A DNA stretch of 64,000 nt from Archegozetes longisetosus (Eukaryota; Arthropoda; Arachnida; Sarcoptiformes; Trhypochthoniidae). The DNA lies in assembly GCA_018873245.2 (NCBI GenBank), contig JAEMBT020000009.1, positions 2,638,001 through 2,702,000 of the forward strand, given 5' to 3'. The translations under genes and the position numbers were made by a program. Shown here one piece after another: positions 47,666 through 60,040 of this stretch (position 1 is the stretch's first letter; the number at the start of each line of letters is the position of its first letter). The notes under the pieces are model-generated. The model was not told the DNA's origin. It did not search any database and worked only from the letters and a program-made list of their open reading frames with translations.

Positions 47666-50600
47666 ATCTATAAATATTTTAAGATTTTGGATATTTTGAG
47701 TACACACAAGATTATCTCTTTCACCTTTATCTTTGTTCTCATTAAATTCAGTTTGTTTTTGCTTGATATGCATTGTCGTTATAGAACTATTATATGTAAT
47801 GCAACTTAATGAAACGGATAAAGACTCAAATAGACAAATCAGAATAAATCTAGATCTAATAAAGGGATAGAAACTTAACTTTGCACAAACTTTGTCACTA
47901 ATTTTCATATTCAAAAAGTAATTCTATTATCCACTTTTATATATCATTATATAGTTTTAACATCTGAATCGTTATTATAAAAGCATCAAATATTTACATC
48001 AAATTAAACAAAAATATGAACACTAAACATAAAAAACTCAAAAATAACTTTGTACAATTACATAGTGACTTGATTCCGGACTCTATCGGTTACTTAGTGG
48101 AAGGCCTTGATAGTATTAAACATATAAATTATTATAATAGAGGCATTCAATTTAACAGTAACAATTAACAAACTTAGTTTAAATTCAAAACGTTCATCTG
48201 CAATGACAAGAAAGTAAATGTTGTAATTTTATTCATAATGCTGTGATTTCCGGTCAGAACATCAATCATAAGATAGACGTTGTTTGCAATTTGTTAGATT
48301 TTGGATTACTAAGTTTAATTAAAAATATGCAAAAGAAAAAATTACATAATTATCGTAAGAGTAAAAAATCATGCTTATAAAAAAATGTGTCTATAGTGTT
48401 AATTTTGTCAGTTAATTTTGCTTAGAGGTATTTGGCCCAAAATGACAATTGCATCACCAAACAATAGCAATCATCTTTTGTATTGATGTTTAAAGTAGCT
48501 TAGAATGAAAAGATGTAATATAATATCAGACATATGTTCTTAATTATGACTTTCGGATATGGTTTTTGACATTGATTTCTATAGTGGAAACCGACTAATG
48601 CCCTATGTTTAATAATTACGACAATTTTTGAATTTTTTATTTTGTTTCTCGAAATTTGGTCTCAATAGATCACTCTACAAAAAACTAGTTTAGATATAAA
48701 AACTATTGTTTTGATGCTTAAACAGATCAATTTGAATGCTGTCCAAAACAGTTTTAAGAAGGCGAGAAACGAAAAAAATATCCCAGAGTTCAGTACTGGT
48801 TGTCGACCAAATGTAATTTATGTTATTACTCATCTTCATGCATATTAAGTTTGGATAAAATCTATCAACTTTTTGGAAGAAAAAATAAAATTTAATGTTG
48901 TAAAAAATTGACTTTCCATCCGTTAATCTAAATTATTGTTTCAAATGGTATCAATTTTGTAGATTCAGCTGTAAGATATTAATAAACGTAAATTTTTGTG
49001 TTTTTAAGGAGCATAGTATTCTAAGCAAAGTTTTTAAAAGTGTAAATCATGAAAGTTGATAATTTTTTCAATTACCTTTTATTAAATTGCTAAACTTAGT
49101 TAAACAAAGAATGATTAGACATGTAAATTTTCTTTGTCCATTCATTATTGTCTACTTTGTTTAAAATATATTGTCAAAAATACTATAAAATACTAGAATT
49201 TTAAATTTGTATTTGAAAGCCCCGATAATAAAAAATCCCATCTCGAGTTAACCTCTTTTTCGAATTTTGTTTTAAACATTGAGCTCACATCATACTTTAT
49301 TCATATAATAAAATTCAATATATGTTTTAATGGGAAAAATTTATAAGTAATCATATTTAAGAAACTCTTGATCACAATAGAATTTAATGTTAATCAAATC
49401 TAACTTTAAGAGAATGCACAATCAATTTGTGTTATGTTCATTATGAACAGTACAATATTGATGATCATTACATAACATCAAAGCTTTAGTTTTTATTTAT
49501 ATCAATAAAGCATTAATCAAGTGTTTTATTAGGATTTAAAATGTTTAATTCAATCAATAATAAATTGATTCATTTATCTAATGGCTCTCCAAATAAGAGA
49601 ACTCCTCTTATTCTAATTAATAATGAAATTAATCAAAAATGAGTGAAAAGGGAAAAACGCGTTTCACATCCAATATTATGGGAACATAACAAACAAAAAC
49701 TTCTAAGAAATTCAGTCAGTATTCAATTAGATATCATTAACAGATGCATTAATTAATTGACTAATGATTAATATTATTTAAGGAAATGAGTACACACGAT
49801 AAAGTTGCAAAAAAGTTAAGAGTAAAGAGTTTACAGAAGTCAAAGTTTGTTGTAATATTTTATATCGACTTTTTATCTCAATTTAATTGTAATTCTGAAG
49901 AATCAGATTATTCTGATGAATCTGATCTAGAATATGTCTGATTCACACGTTACAAAAAATAAATTTCATATTTAAGTTTCAATGAGTTTGATTTTTGTAA
50001 ACATTTTTGAAACGCAACTTTAAGTGCGTTTTACTCGTTTCAACGCTTTAAGAGATAGGCTGTTTTATTATCGGGGCATTCATATATTTTGCTTTAGTGC
50101 AAATATTGCACTCATTGGGCACTTTTGATGATAATTTTAAGAGTATGAATATTGATGTGAATCTTGTCTCTAATTTTAATGCAAAGTATTTTATCGGTTG
50201 TTGTATTTCTGAGTTATGTCTGCAAAACAGAACACAATGAGCCGATCCTAAACTCATTATTGATTACTTCATTGCTATCTTCCTAAGCAATTTTTAATTA
50301 TGATTTATTTTAATATCAATTTATTTTTAATGCACAAAAATACATGTATTTAAGTTTACATATTTTTCTCTTATTTCTGAAACCTTATGTAAGTATTTTA
50401 TATGCAATCGAAAACTTAAGAAAGGGCTTCCCAATGATATAATTCACATTAGCGTCCACTTCAAATAAAGTAATTTATGTTTTGAAGGTTCTAAAGGAGA
50501 GAATACTGTGCTGTCTACTTTGAAAAGATCCTGACTGTAACTTCATACCCAAGTTTATCCTTTTATACTAGAAAAGTTTCCAATATTTTATTGAATTTCT

Positions 50601-50792
50601 TGTAAATGTAGTTTGCGTTCATTAAAATTTCAGTTTTATGACTATTATTAATCAAAAATGCTTTATGTTTGGATTTATTTCATTACGAAATACAGTTATT
50701 TTAATCCTAAATTATTATGAAGTATTCTATTGCTAATTAAAATTGGAATTGATTTGTTTGGATTAGACACAAGCCACAAACATTCGTAGTTT
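47666..50792. other. 3.1 kb unique spacer between the inverted arms
   Basis: AT-rich. Contains no supported gene; a 69-codon minus frame (50,257-50,048) has no recognised homology. Confidence 0.5.
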
Positions 50793-51027
50793 ATTTGACT
50801 TCAGTCAGGATTTCAGTTTGATTTGATGCCTCCAATCAAAGATAAGTTGTAGTACTTCATAAGAGCTTACTCGAAAGTATTATTTGTTCTAGAAATTCCA
50901 TCTCACTTGAACATTCATTTCAAAATTATATCCCATTAAAACACCTACTTAATCTTGATAGTAAGTTATCAGAGCTTTATTTGCTTCATATGCAACCTTG
51001 AGTTCACTATTTCGTGCTTTATTTCAG

Positions 51028-51254
51028 AACAATTCATACCTTCAAACTCAAGAAGGTCATACCATTTGATTTCATTTGGTTTTGCAACAGTTATACGTGA
51101 ATTTTCGAATTTACGTCAAAGATTCGTTCCCAAGAGTAGCAACAAATCCAGTTCCAGAAAATCTTTGATTAAGAGCTCAACAATAATTAGCAGATTGCCA
51201 ACAAAATTACTTTTAACCTTGATCATGGTTCATAAATTCAAAATGATCAGTTAA
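51028..51254 (+). CDS. Conserved 3' exon of an unrecognised gene, right copy
   Basis: Acceptor TTTATTTCAG at 51,018-51,027; joins in frame to an exon ending at 50,960 across a 67-nt intron with a consensus GTAAGT donor. The encoded C-terminus is nearly identical to the left copy. No domain recognised. AATAAA follows at 51,275. Confidence 0.4.
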
Positions 51255-51261
51255 GCAGCAC

Positions 51262-51269
51262 TATATAAA
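51262..51269 (+). promoter_or_regulatory. TATA box of right LC8-like gene
   Basis: TATATAAA, 104 nt before the ATG at 51,373. Confidence 0.6.
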
Positions 51270-51372
51270 CAGAGAAATAAAGTCATCGAATTTATTATTT
51301 GTTGTTTTATTTTGAGATATTTATTGCAAGTCTCAGGTTTTATTAACTCAATAAACCGTAAAATAACACAAA

Positions 51373-51735
51373 ATGGCTATTAATTTCGCTAAACTTGCTA
51401 TTATTTCTTCATTAATTTGTGCTTCAATGACTTACATAATATGCTTGGATGGAGGCGAGTACTATGAACTGCCATCTGTAATTAAAAATTCTCTTCCAGA
51501 TGCACAAAAGAACCAAGCTATAATATGGATTCAAACTATAATGGAGAATAAAACTACCACCGACTTACAAATAGGAGAAACATTGGCGAATTCATTGAAG
51601 AAATCATATTCTGGTAATTGGATTGTGATTGTCGGCCCTCCAACCTTTTCGTCTTATGGGGCACTTGAAAATTCTAAATTACTTTCCGTTACTTATCATG
51701 AGAAAAAGTTGGTTATTTTTAATTCGGTCTGTTAA
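51373..51735 (+). CDS. Secreted dynein-light-chain (LC8)-like protein, right copy (120 aa)
   Basis: Inverted paralog of the gene at 46,726-47,088, with the same length, signal peptide, LC8-like core and TATA position. Substitutions relative to the left copy are mild (I/L, N/D, I/L, S/T, N/K), and both frames are intact although much of the surrounding duplicated DNA has diverged further. This suggests selection on the protein or gene conversion between arms. Expected location is extracellular or in the secretory pathway; partner unknown. Confidence 0.72.
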   Translation: MAINFAKLAIISSLICASMTYIICLDGGEYYELPSVIKNSLPDAQKNQAIIWIQTIMENKTTTDLQIGETLANSLKKSYSGNWIVIVGPPTFSSYGALENSKLLSVTYHEKKLVIFNSVC

Positions 51736-51837
51736 AAATTTCAACTGAATGCCAGATAATACATATTAATTCAAATGTTACTAATTTGATTTCAATTATT
51801 GTAAACAAAATTAATGAAATTTTATTTTACTATTATA

Positions 51838-53151
51838 ACGTATGCATTTAATAACGGGCACAACATTCACAATTTTAGAATATAATTAAAAATCAATATA
51901 TATATATTAAGTTGTATATCAAATTAAAGCTTAATTTACGGACTATCCCCCCCTATTATTAATTTAATTAATTAATAATTTGTATTAAATATGGCGGACG
52001 ATAAACAAACACAAGTCCGAAAAAGGATTGGATTTTTCTATGAAAAAAATAAACATTTAGGTAAAGCTTATACTGTGACTCATTTTATTAAAGAAGATAT
52101 TCCTCGAAGAACCATATATAAAGCTATTAAAAGAGTAGACAATAGTATTGATTTAAATCGAAAGCAAGGCACTGGTCACTACAGACAAATTAATCAAAAA
52201 CTAAAGATAAAATCATTGAGAAGTGTGTTAATGAAGTGGGAGTTAGTGACCGAGCGATTGTCGGGAATTTAATATTACCGGACAATATGTGAAGAAAATA
52301 CTGAATGAAGCACAAGTCATCAAAAGAAGAGGAAAAAGCCGAAATCTGATGAAAACCAGAAGATTCGTCAGAAGAAATGCATTCTTAAGCTCTCAAAAAC
52401 TCTTTTCAGGCCTTCAAATGGAATCGAAGTTGTTATCGACGATGAGTCGTACTTTACATTCGATGGAACAGATCGGCATCAAAATGATTATTATTACAGT
52501 TATGAAGGTTTAGAGGTTCCCGAAAATGTAAAATACAAATTTGTGACTAAATTTCCGGGTAAAGTTCTGATATGGCTCGCGATAAGCAGTCAAGGATTTT
52601 CTGACCCATATGTTCATACATCGAAAAATGCAATCAATGGACAGATTTATAAAAGTGAATGTCTCAAAAGACTTAATAAATTTATTGATAAATATCATTT
52701 TGATCGCAATTTAGTGTTTTGGCCAGATTTAGCGTCGGCTCATTACTCAAATGACTCACTTCAAGAGCTCGAACGCTTCAACATCTCATTTGTACCTAAA
52801 AGTATGAATCCTCCAAACTGTCCACAACTTCGTCCAATCGAAAAATTTTGGGCTAATTTGAAGAGAAATGTTTACAAAAATGGTTGGACAGCAAACAGCG
52901 CTCAAGAATTGAAAAGAAAAATAAAATTGGAATTGAAAAAAATGGGAAAAGAAAGTGTCCAAAGCCACATGAAACGGCTCAAGACTAAAGTTCGTAAAGC
53001 GGCCGATCGGGGCATCCTTTCAGTGATTAATTAAATTCATTCAATCTATAAATAAATACTTATTTATAGTTTAAAATTTCAAATTATTCATAATTGTAAT
53101 TAAAAAGTTATAAAATGTCAAAGTCTTGTGCCCGTTATTAAATGCATACAT
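51838..53151 (+). mobile_element. DD37E Tc1/mariner-type element, right arm only
   Basis: Flanked by TA at 51,836-51,837 and 53,152-53,153; 26-bp TIRs (GTATGCATTTAATAACGGGC at both ends) with one mismatch. The left arm preserves the uninterrupted target (TATATAATAG near 46,622), so the empty site is visible in the same window. Confidence 0.93.
51991..53034 (+). pseudogene. DD37E transposase, frameshifted
   Basis: The N-terminal DNA-binding part (51,991 onward; I-P-R-R-T-I-Y-K-A-I-K-R helix) is followed after at least two frame changes (about 52,205-52,290 and 52,360) by V-I-D-D-E-S-Y-F-T-F (first Asp, near 52,433), then an open segment 52,543-53,034 with F-W-P-D-L-A-S-A-H-Y (second Asp) and L-R-P-I-E-K-F-W (Glu). 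Thirty-seven residues separate the last two catalytic positions. Confidence 0.85.
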
Positions 53152-55429
53152 TATATCAATTCAAATTTTATTGCTATTTGGTCGTTCAAATTTAACTCCG
53201 TATAGTTTATAACATAATCAGGAATTGTTTCTAAAAGTAATAGAAATTAGTATTAAAACTGTAATTTATGGATTTAAGTGCTGTTTTGATGACAATTTTA
53301 CAAGTGTATTATAAAAAATCAAATGATGTTTATATTACATTTGGTGAATATGTATCTCGTCTGCTGAATATTAAAGAAATTCAATTGACTGAAATAGTAA
53401 AGAGACATAGCGAGCTGATTTCTTCTTCAACGCACTGAAGGGAACTCCTTATGAGTTTAAAACTATTTATTTACAGTATTTTATTTTAATTTACTGATAT
53501 TCCATCTACGATAGTATCATAATTAAGAACTTTAGCCTAGATGTCTAAAAGTATTTCCACTTCAAACACATTTTGCATAGAACTTTTTGCATACTTTGCA
53601 TCAAATCAATTATTTGTTATACTGAAATACCACCTTCTCATTTTCTCTGTACCATTTGTGTGATCCTTATTTGTTGTTATTTTCTTCACATTAACGAAGT
53701 AGTTTTGTGTGAAATCGTAATTATTTCATGAGGTTTTTAAGAGTGAAGAGCAGATAAAATGCTTGTCAGCGTGTCCGGCCGAGAGTCCAACATTAATAAT
53801 GATTTTGACAAAGTTGAAGGAATTAAAGATTTGCTGATTTTGTTTATTTCTCCAGAACACGAACAGTAACAATTTTCTGACATTAAATTCTGTTCAATTT
53901 GGGAATCAAACTTGCCTTTTAACTCTTGAATGCAAATAAAGTGGACCCAATAACTTTGCATTCAAACTAATTGTAGGTTGAATTGTAAAACAATTGCATG
54001 AATCTATGAAAATTACCTTTTTTGTGTTTCTCTATGTGACAGTGATTTTTAAGATGTTATCTCATAATTGAGTGTCGACTCGCTATTATTAATTTACTGA
54101 AAGTATGATCTAATATGTACTTTGGAAACAAATTTTTTGCTATTTCAAAAAATTTTGCTACTTTGAAGAATTCTTTGTGTATGTTGAGTGAACTTATTGT
54201 TACAAACTTTGCTATCTTTCAGGAACAAATTCAAACGATGCTTTTAAAATGTCAGATCCTCCATCTTGACTCCTCGAAGTTACTAAAGTTTAACTTGACA
54301 CCCTCTCCTAACACCCATCGTCTCGTTATAGTCATGAACCACCAGCTTTTTCCTTGTGTTCCTGAATCAATAAACTTTGATTAAATTATTGATTGATTAA
54401 ATCACTACTTGATTGATAATTGATAATTTGATCACTTCGATTAATAATCTGATTGATGAAATTATTTTGCAATTTCAATTAAAATGATCAAAAAACTCAT
54501 TGAAAACGATAACAAAGCTATTTCACCACTAGCTGCAATACTTTATTGACATATGATTTATATCAACGTTAAAGTGCGAATTTCGAACATTACCATTTAT
54601 AAATTTTAGTCTCCTAGCAGTAAGTTTCATTTAAATTTTCATTACTCATGTTTTTGTTAGTTCTTACTAAAAATTAAGAAACGGTTTCTGAAAACCATCC
54701 ATTTCTCTCATTAGATGATGAAATCAATACAATTGGAAAGAATAAGATTCATAATTATTGTTAGTTCTTTTGGAAAGAAAAGTGAGTTAATAAACTTTAA
54801 CGAAGATAAGCAAGTATTTGCTGTAGTTGTGATCCAATATATTATATACATGTTTGAGTACACGAACTGTGAAAATCTCAACAAAACCTCCAAGATTTTA
54901 GCTTTTATAATTAATTTAAATTGTGACGAACAGTGACTGTCAGTTGACTCTATTGTTCACTATAACTGGCCTTTAGTAAGGCATTGGTTTTGAGCAATTT
55001 TTAAAATATAAAAGGCTTGTGTAAATACATTTTCACTCAGTATTAATAAATACTTTGTTGAAAACACTCGTCTTTTTTAATAGCTAAACATAGTGATAGC
55101 AAGATTGCTGGATAAGCAAATTCTATCAGATACCTCTTTCTTCCCCAAACTTATATTTACTCGTAGACAATAAGTTGTGCCTTCATTCCACCGAAAAAAT
55201 CAATTAGTGGTTTACTGGTGATTAACGGTTTTAATTCGCGTCTTAGGCGCAACAAAATCGTTACAAAATAATGACGAGAGAGAAAAGTAAAAAAACGGAA
55301 GTCTTATGAACAAAGTCCAGAAAGCCTGTTAAGAAAGTGAATAAATATCTATTTAGTAATACATGGATTTTGAATATTAGTTTTAACGGTAAAAAATTCG
55401 TTGATTTGAATTACATACCACGAGTAAAG

Positions 55430-55745
55430 ACATGAACTTTTGGTAGATTTAACTAAGATTTCGACCAAACTACCAACTCTTTCATGTTGTGTCATAAACA
55501 AAACTAATTCGAAAAGTTCCGAAACAAGAGTTCATCGAACAGTTGACCAGAGATGAATCATTTTATTTATTTGATTTAGCGGTTGTATTTATTCCAATAC
55601 ATATTATACTAACATATTCTGATACTATTGTTATCGTCGGTATCAGTAATAGCTTGGTAAAAATTGAAGAGATTAGTTGTGACGATTGTTTTTAGCTCAA
55701 GTGAAACCTAATAAACGCCTGCAGAGGAAGTGCGTCTACTTTGTA
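55430..55745 (+). pseudogene. Caspase p20-like relic, right-arm copy
   Basis: Inverted copy of 41,377-41,778. It has a frameshift near 55,530 and in-frame stops just before the Cys block, but keeps I-P-I-H (His) and N-L-I-N-A-C-R-G-S (Cys) spellings. Confidence 0.6.
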
Positions 55746-56270
55746 TAGTTTTGACTACAATAAAAATCCGGTAGGATCCTAGGATCCTACCAAAAATCCT
55801 GCTATTAACACACAATCAACCTCAGAAAACTATAAGATTGATAATACTTTATTGACATTCAAGAATAAGAAATAAAAACTAACTTACAACAATAACCAAA
55901 AGTTTTGAATTTATATTGAGATTGTATGAAATATTACTAGTTTTGTTACTAAATTCTTCAGTCCAGTGTTTTAAATTCAATTATATTTAATATTAAGTGT
56001 TGGGGCGTCATATAACCATATATTTAATTCCAAACCTTTTAACACGATTGGTGTTTTGTGGTTATTTAATAGATCGTGGGAAGCCTACCATGATTTACAT
56101 AATAAGGTACCAAGATTAAAACACTCGCGAAATATAGTCTAATTCTGTGACATGCAGGAAAGTCTCTCCCTTTGTTCAAATGATTTGTGACAAAATTCAG
56201 TACTCCAAGATATTTTGCCTGAGATTACTCTATTTATCCTTCATTTTCGTTCCTAGATCTTATCCTTGAC

Positions 56271-57200
56271 GATCCATAGTTCAAACGTAGACATGAATGG
56301 TGTTGCCTCCTGTCGTTTTTTATTAGGAAATTTTCATCCAACATTATGCTGTCGAGGAAGTTTGATGACCTTTTTCAGTTATATATTTCTTGCCTTGTTT
56401 GGAAAAATATTTTAGTTAGTATTCTCACGAGAATTTATTGACATTAACGGTATTGTCTTACAAGATCTTTGTTGCCTGTTAAGAGGTCAAAAAAGTGAAC
56501 TCTAATTATAATATTGAATATTAAAAATTAACTCTTTGAAGTGCTTAATAAATTGAACAAACATTAAAGCCAGAATAATGACATCTAATGTCCCAAATTT
56601 ATTAATAAAATTAAAATTTTCAAACAAATTATCAATTTGTGAATTAAGTAACAGGAGTTGTTTTCATTTCTTTATAATATTAATTCTATTGATTAGATTC
56701 TAACTTTTAAAATCATATTTATTGAACTCAAGGAGACTTACACGAATCTATATTTTGGAGAAATGTGTTAAGAATGGGCCTTATACTATGAATTAAAAAT
56801 ACATTTTATTTTAGAAAGTTAATGACCTTAGTTATTCACATATTTATATGCTCTAAAAATTCAACCTTCAAGAGATATGGATTAAATGACAACCATTCAT
56901 CCATGTCTAAACCACATTGAACATTGTTTTTGCATTTACTTTAGCTTTTCTCTTTCACAAATTATCATTTAAGAGTAACAAACTTATTTACGGTACAGTA
57001 TTCTTTCAGAATTGATATCTAAAGTTAAAAACGAGGTAAAAAAGTTGTTGTCACGTAAAGTAATGACTAATTCGATCTCTAGAAATTTTATGCTAAGTCT
57101 GAGGTGAGACCAATAACACACATCTCTAAAAAATGGATTCACATAATTTGATAAACTGGTATTTTATTTTGTGCGACTTGTTTGACAATAGTTTTACAGC
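56271..57200. other. Intergenic, no gene seen
   Basis: AT-rich spacer beyond the right arm. Confidence 0.4.
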
Positions 57201-59130
57201 TCATATCCGACTATTCAATTGTGTTTCTAAATCAGTTAACGATTCAAAATTAACGTTCATTCGAGTTTTCTTCTTAATGAATCCATTACTCAACTTGTCG
57301 ATTGTCACCAAATTTTGTAAGCCATCACTAGAACTGATCGCTGCTATTATTCTTCCTCCTCTTTTTAACTGATCTATCACTGTTTGTGGCACTTCATTAA
57401 CAGCTCCGCCGATGTTAATCACATCATATGGAGCTCTTGGAGAAAACCATGTCTTCCATCGCCGACAAGAAATGTTATCTTACTTGATAGGAAAGGAAAA
57501 CTGTTTGTCAGAATATCTTGTGACCTATCAATCAACTCTTTCACGTGATCGATACCGATGACACTACCACTTGGACCAACCATTAGTGCCATACCTTCAA
57601 ATATAGGTAAGAGATTTTTCCATTGAGTCTGATTGATTATTGGTGAGTGTAATGAATGTAAAACTATGTAGGCTTTCATGAAGAGAACTACTAATCAAAA
57701 GAGCTTATTGTATGCATTTTAGACATTTTTAAATTAATTGGCTCAGAGAACTGAATTTTAAGTTTGGATTCAATAGATTAGACCTTTGAACTTGCAATAC
57801 AGATATGAAATCAGTAAAATATCGGTAAAGTTTTAAATCAAATCGAGCTTGTAATTAACTCAACACTAAATTTTCTTATCACTTTATAAGTTAAAAATAT
57901 ATTACACATAAAAGTTCCGATGTCTTATATTACTTTGAAATTCTGTGCTTGATGTTTCGTGTAATCAAATAGTTTATTTTTCGAGTTATGTCAGGCTCAA
58001 TTTTTGTAAGTCGAAGCTTATCCTCAGATGAATACAGCAGTCGACTTAAGAATTCATTTTAAAAACTTTTATAAAATTTAAAAATATATAAATATAATGG
58101 AATGTAAAGACCAATAAAAGGATGGGCGTGAAACTACTGTATAACCTATTGGATGCAAGTCTACCACATCGATCACTTGGCTAAAAAGACGGACAAACTT
58201 GTTAAAAGACATTAAAAACTCATTTTACTATTAAGACTCACCTTTCGAACGGGTTTTAATTGAAAGAGTAAATTACATTTAATCAGTAATTCAAATGCAA
58301 ATATTTTCTATTAATTACAACAATATATCGTAACACTGATAAAGTGAGTTATTGTTTGCACAAAGTTTTACATATGAATCATTGATTAAATGATTTTCTC
58401 GAAAGCGTTAAAATAGAAAATTTTAAAAACCATAAGTTGAGTTTAACTTTTTCATACGCGATTCGACACCATAGGTCTAATGCATGTGATCGGTATTATT
58501 GAATGTAATATAAATGTTGTCTTTAGGGCAGTCAATCAAATTAATTATCATACTTGTGAGCACAATAGTAATTATTAGTTTTGAAAAAGAGTGCTCTCCA
58601 CCGCGTATTCAAATCACACTGATCAATTGAAATGACATGATTAAAATAATACTGCAAGTGCCATGATTGGCGTGTCCACTTATTCTGAATTCAAATCAAG
58701 TTTTTAACAATTTCTATCTGAGAGTTCATTGTGTTAAGTTTGTAATACATATAGTATTTTATAAAATTCTTTTGCTCATCAATACAAAAGTTCTTAAATT
58801 GTTTGAATGAAAAACTATTAGAAAAGTTAATTACATACAAATAGTTAGATATCCAATGCCTGATCCGATATCGAGAATAATTGAATCATTTTTCACGCAT
58901 TTCCTCACTAATTCTAAAATGGAAGCCTGAATATGTGGTGCACACAGTGTTGATCCAAATCCAATATCTCTTTGTTCATTACTGTATGGACTCGATGAAC
59001 AAAATAGTTTTCTGTTCACAGAAAGTAATGTTTTCTCTACAATCGTCGTATAAATAATTGCTTTGGATTTTAAAGATTTTACCGATTGGTTCATCTGATA
59101 TCTATCACGACTAGAATTTTCTGATGACAA
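57201..59130 (-). CDS. Protein-L-isoaspartate O-methyltransferase (PCMT-like), one frameshift
   Basis: Repairs isoaspartyl residues in aged proteins by AdoMet-dependent methylation, usually in the cytosol. Exons 59130-58839 and 57594-57201 (intron 1,244 nt, phase 1) make about 228 residues, the family's usual length. Seen: L-C-A-P-H-I-Q-A (substrate loop, family I-S-A-P-H-M-H-A), AdoMet motif I-L-D-I-G-S-G-I-G-Y-L-T, V-I-G-I-D-H-V-K-E-L, and V-I-N-I-G-G-A then D-Q-L-K-R-G-G-R. Between G-D-G-R-H-G-F and A-P-Y-D the frame shifts by one base at a T4 run (A4 at 57,443-57,446 on the plus strand). Either a consensus error or a recent null allele. Confidence 0.85.
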
Positions 59131-60040
59131 AACAAAAATGAAGCTTTTAAAAATCTATTCGATATTTAATTCTCATTTACTATTATTGAAACCAATAGCT
59201 GTGTGTTTATGAAAGATATATACTTGTGCGTAATATATTAAAACTTGTCTCAACATTAAAGAGTATATACTATGTCTGAAACAATTGCCGGAAATGAAAG
59301 ATATATATATCTATCAGCGATAAATATATTCTTACGTGTAAAACATTAATAGCAAATAATCGGCTGTACCATAAGATCTCTATAGTCATTCAAAATTGAT
59401 TAATTTCGAAAAGCCTTAACTATCAATGAGCTGAATGAGTAGCTTTTATAAAATAGAAATTAATATGAACTTAAACAAAAATACTTCGAATTATCTCTTC
59501 ATTTGTTCGTTTTAAAACTTAATTGAAAATCTATTAAGGACACTTTTGCCTTAATTATATTAATAGAAATTTATGAATAATAGAGTGGTTAAATGAGTTT
59601 GATTTTGAACTTTTTATAATTAAGATACATCTATAAAAGTCTTTAGTAGTGCTTAGCAATGGCAGCAATGATCACGTCATACATATTGTGATTTTATGTT
59701 TAATTAGACAAAATAATCTTATTTTTGTCAAATTTTCCACAAATTATAAAACTATTAAAAGTCAATATTTCTATTTAACGTTTGCTTAAGAATATATTTA
59801 TCGAGTTTACTAAAAATGAGTTTCTTACTTTACTCGATTTCAGCGCATGAGTTAAGTTTTAAAACGAGATTCCGTTACTGTTTTGGTAATTAAGGATTAA
59901 TGGGTTTTCATTGGTCGATTGAATCGACAAAATTCAATATTTTCCAACTCTGTCTCATCAGTCAATGAGCTTAGAGTTGAGTAGAAGTTGTAAAAGTTGG
60001 GCTTTTTGAGCAACGCATTAAAGTATATAAATTTCAACTC
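59131..60040. other. Intergenic, no gene seen
   Basis: AT-rich spacer between the methyltransferase start and the RING gene stop. Confidence 0.4.

Larger units (their letters stand above)
50793..56270 (+). repeat. Right arm of large inverted segmental duplication
   Basis: Mirror of 40,985-47,665. It lacks the left arm's Tc1-like and deleted-mariner insertions, and has its own DD37E element at 51,838-53,151. Confidence 0.92.

Noticed and set aside
50048-50257. 69-codon minus frame in the spacer of the palindrome
   Set aside because: No homolog in either arm, no signal peptide and no splice support.
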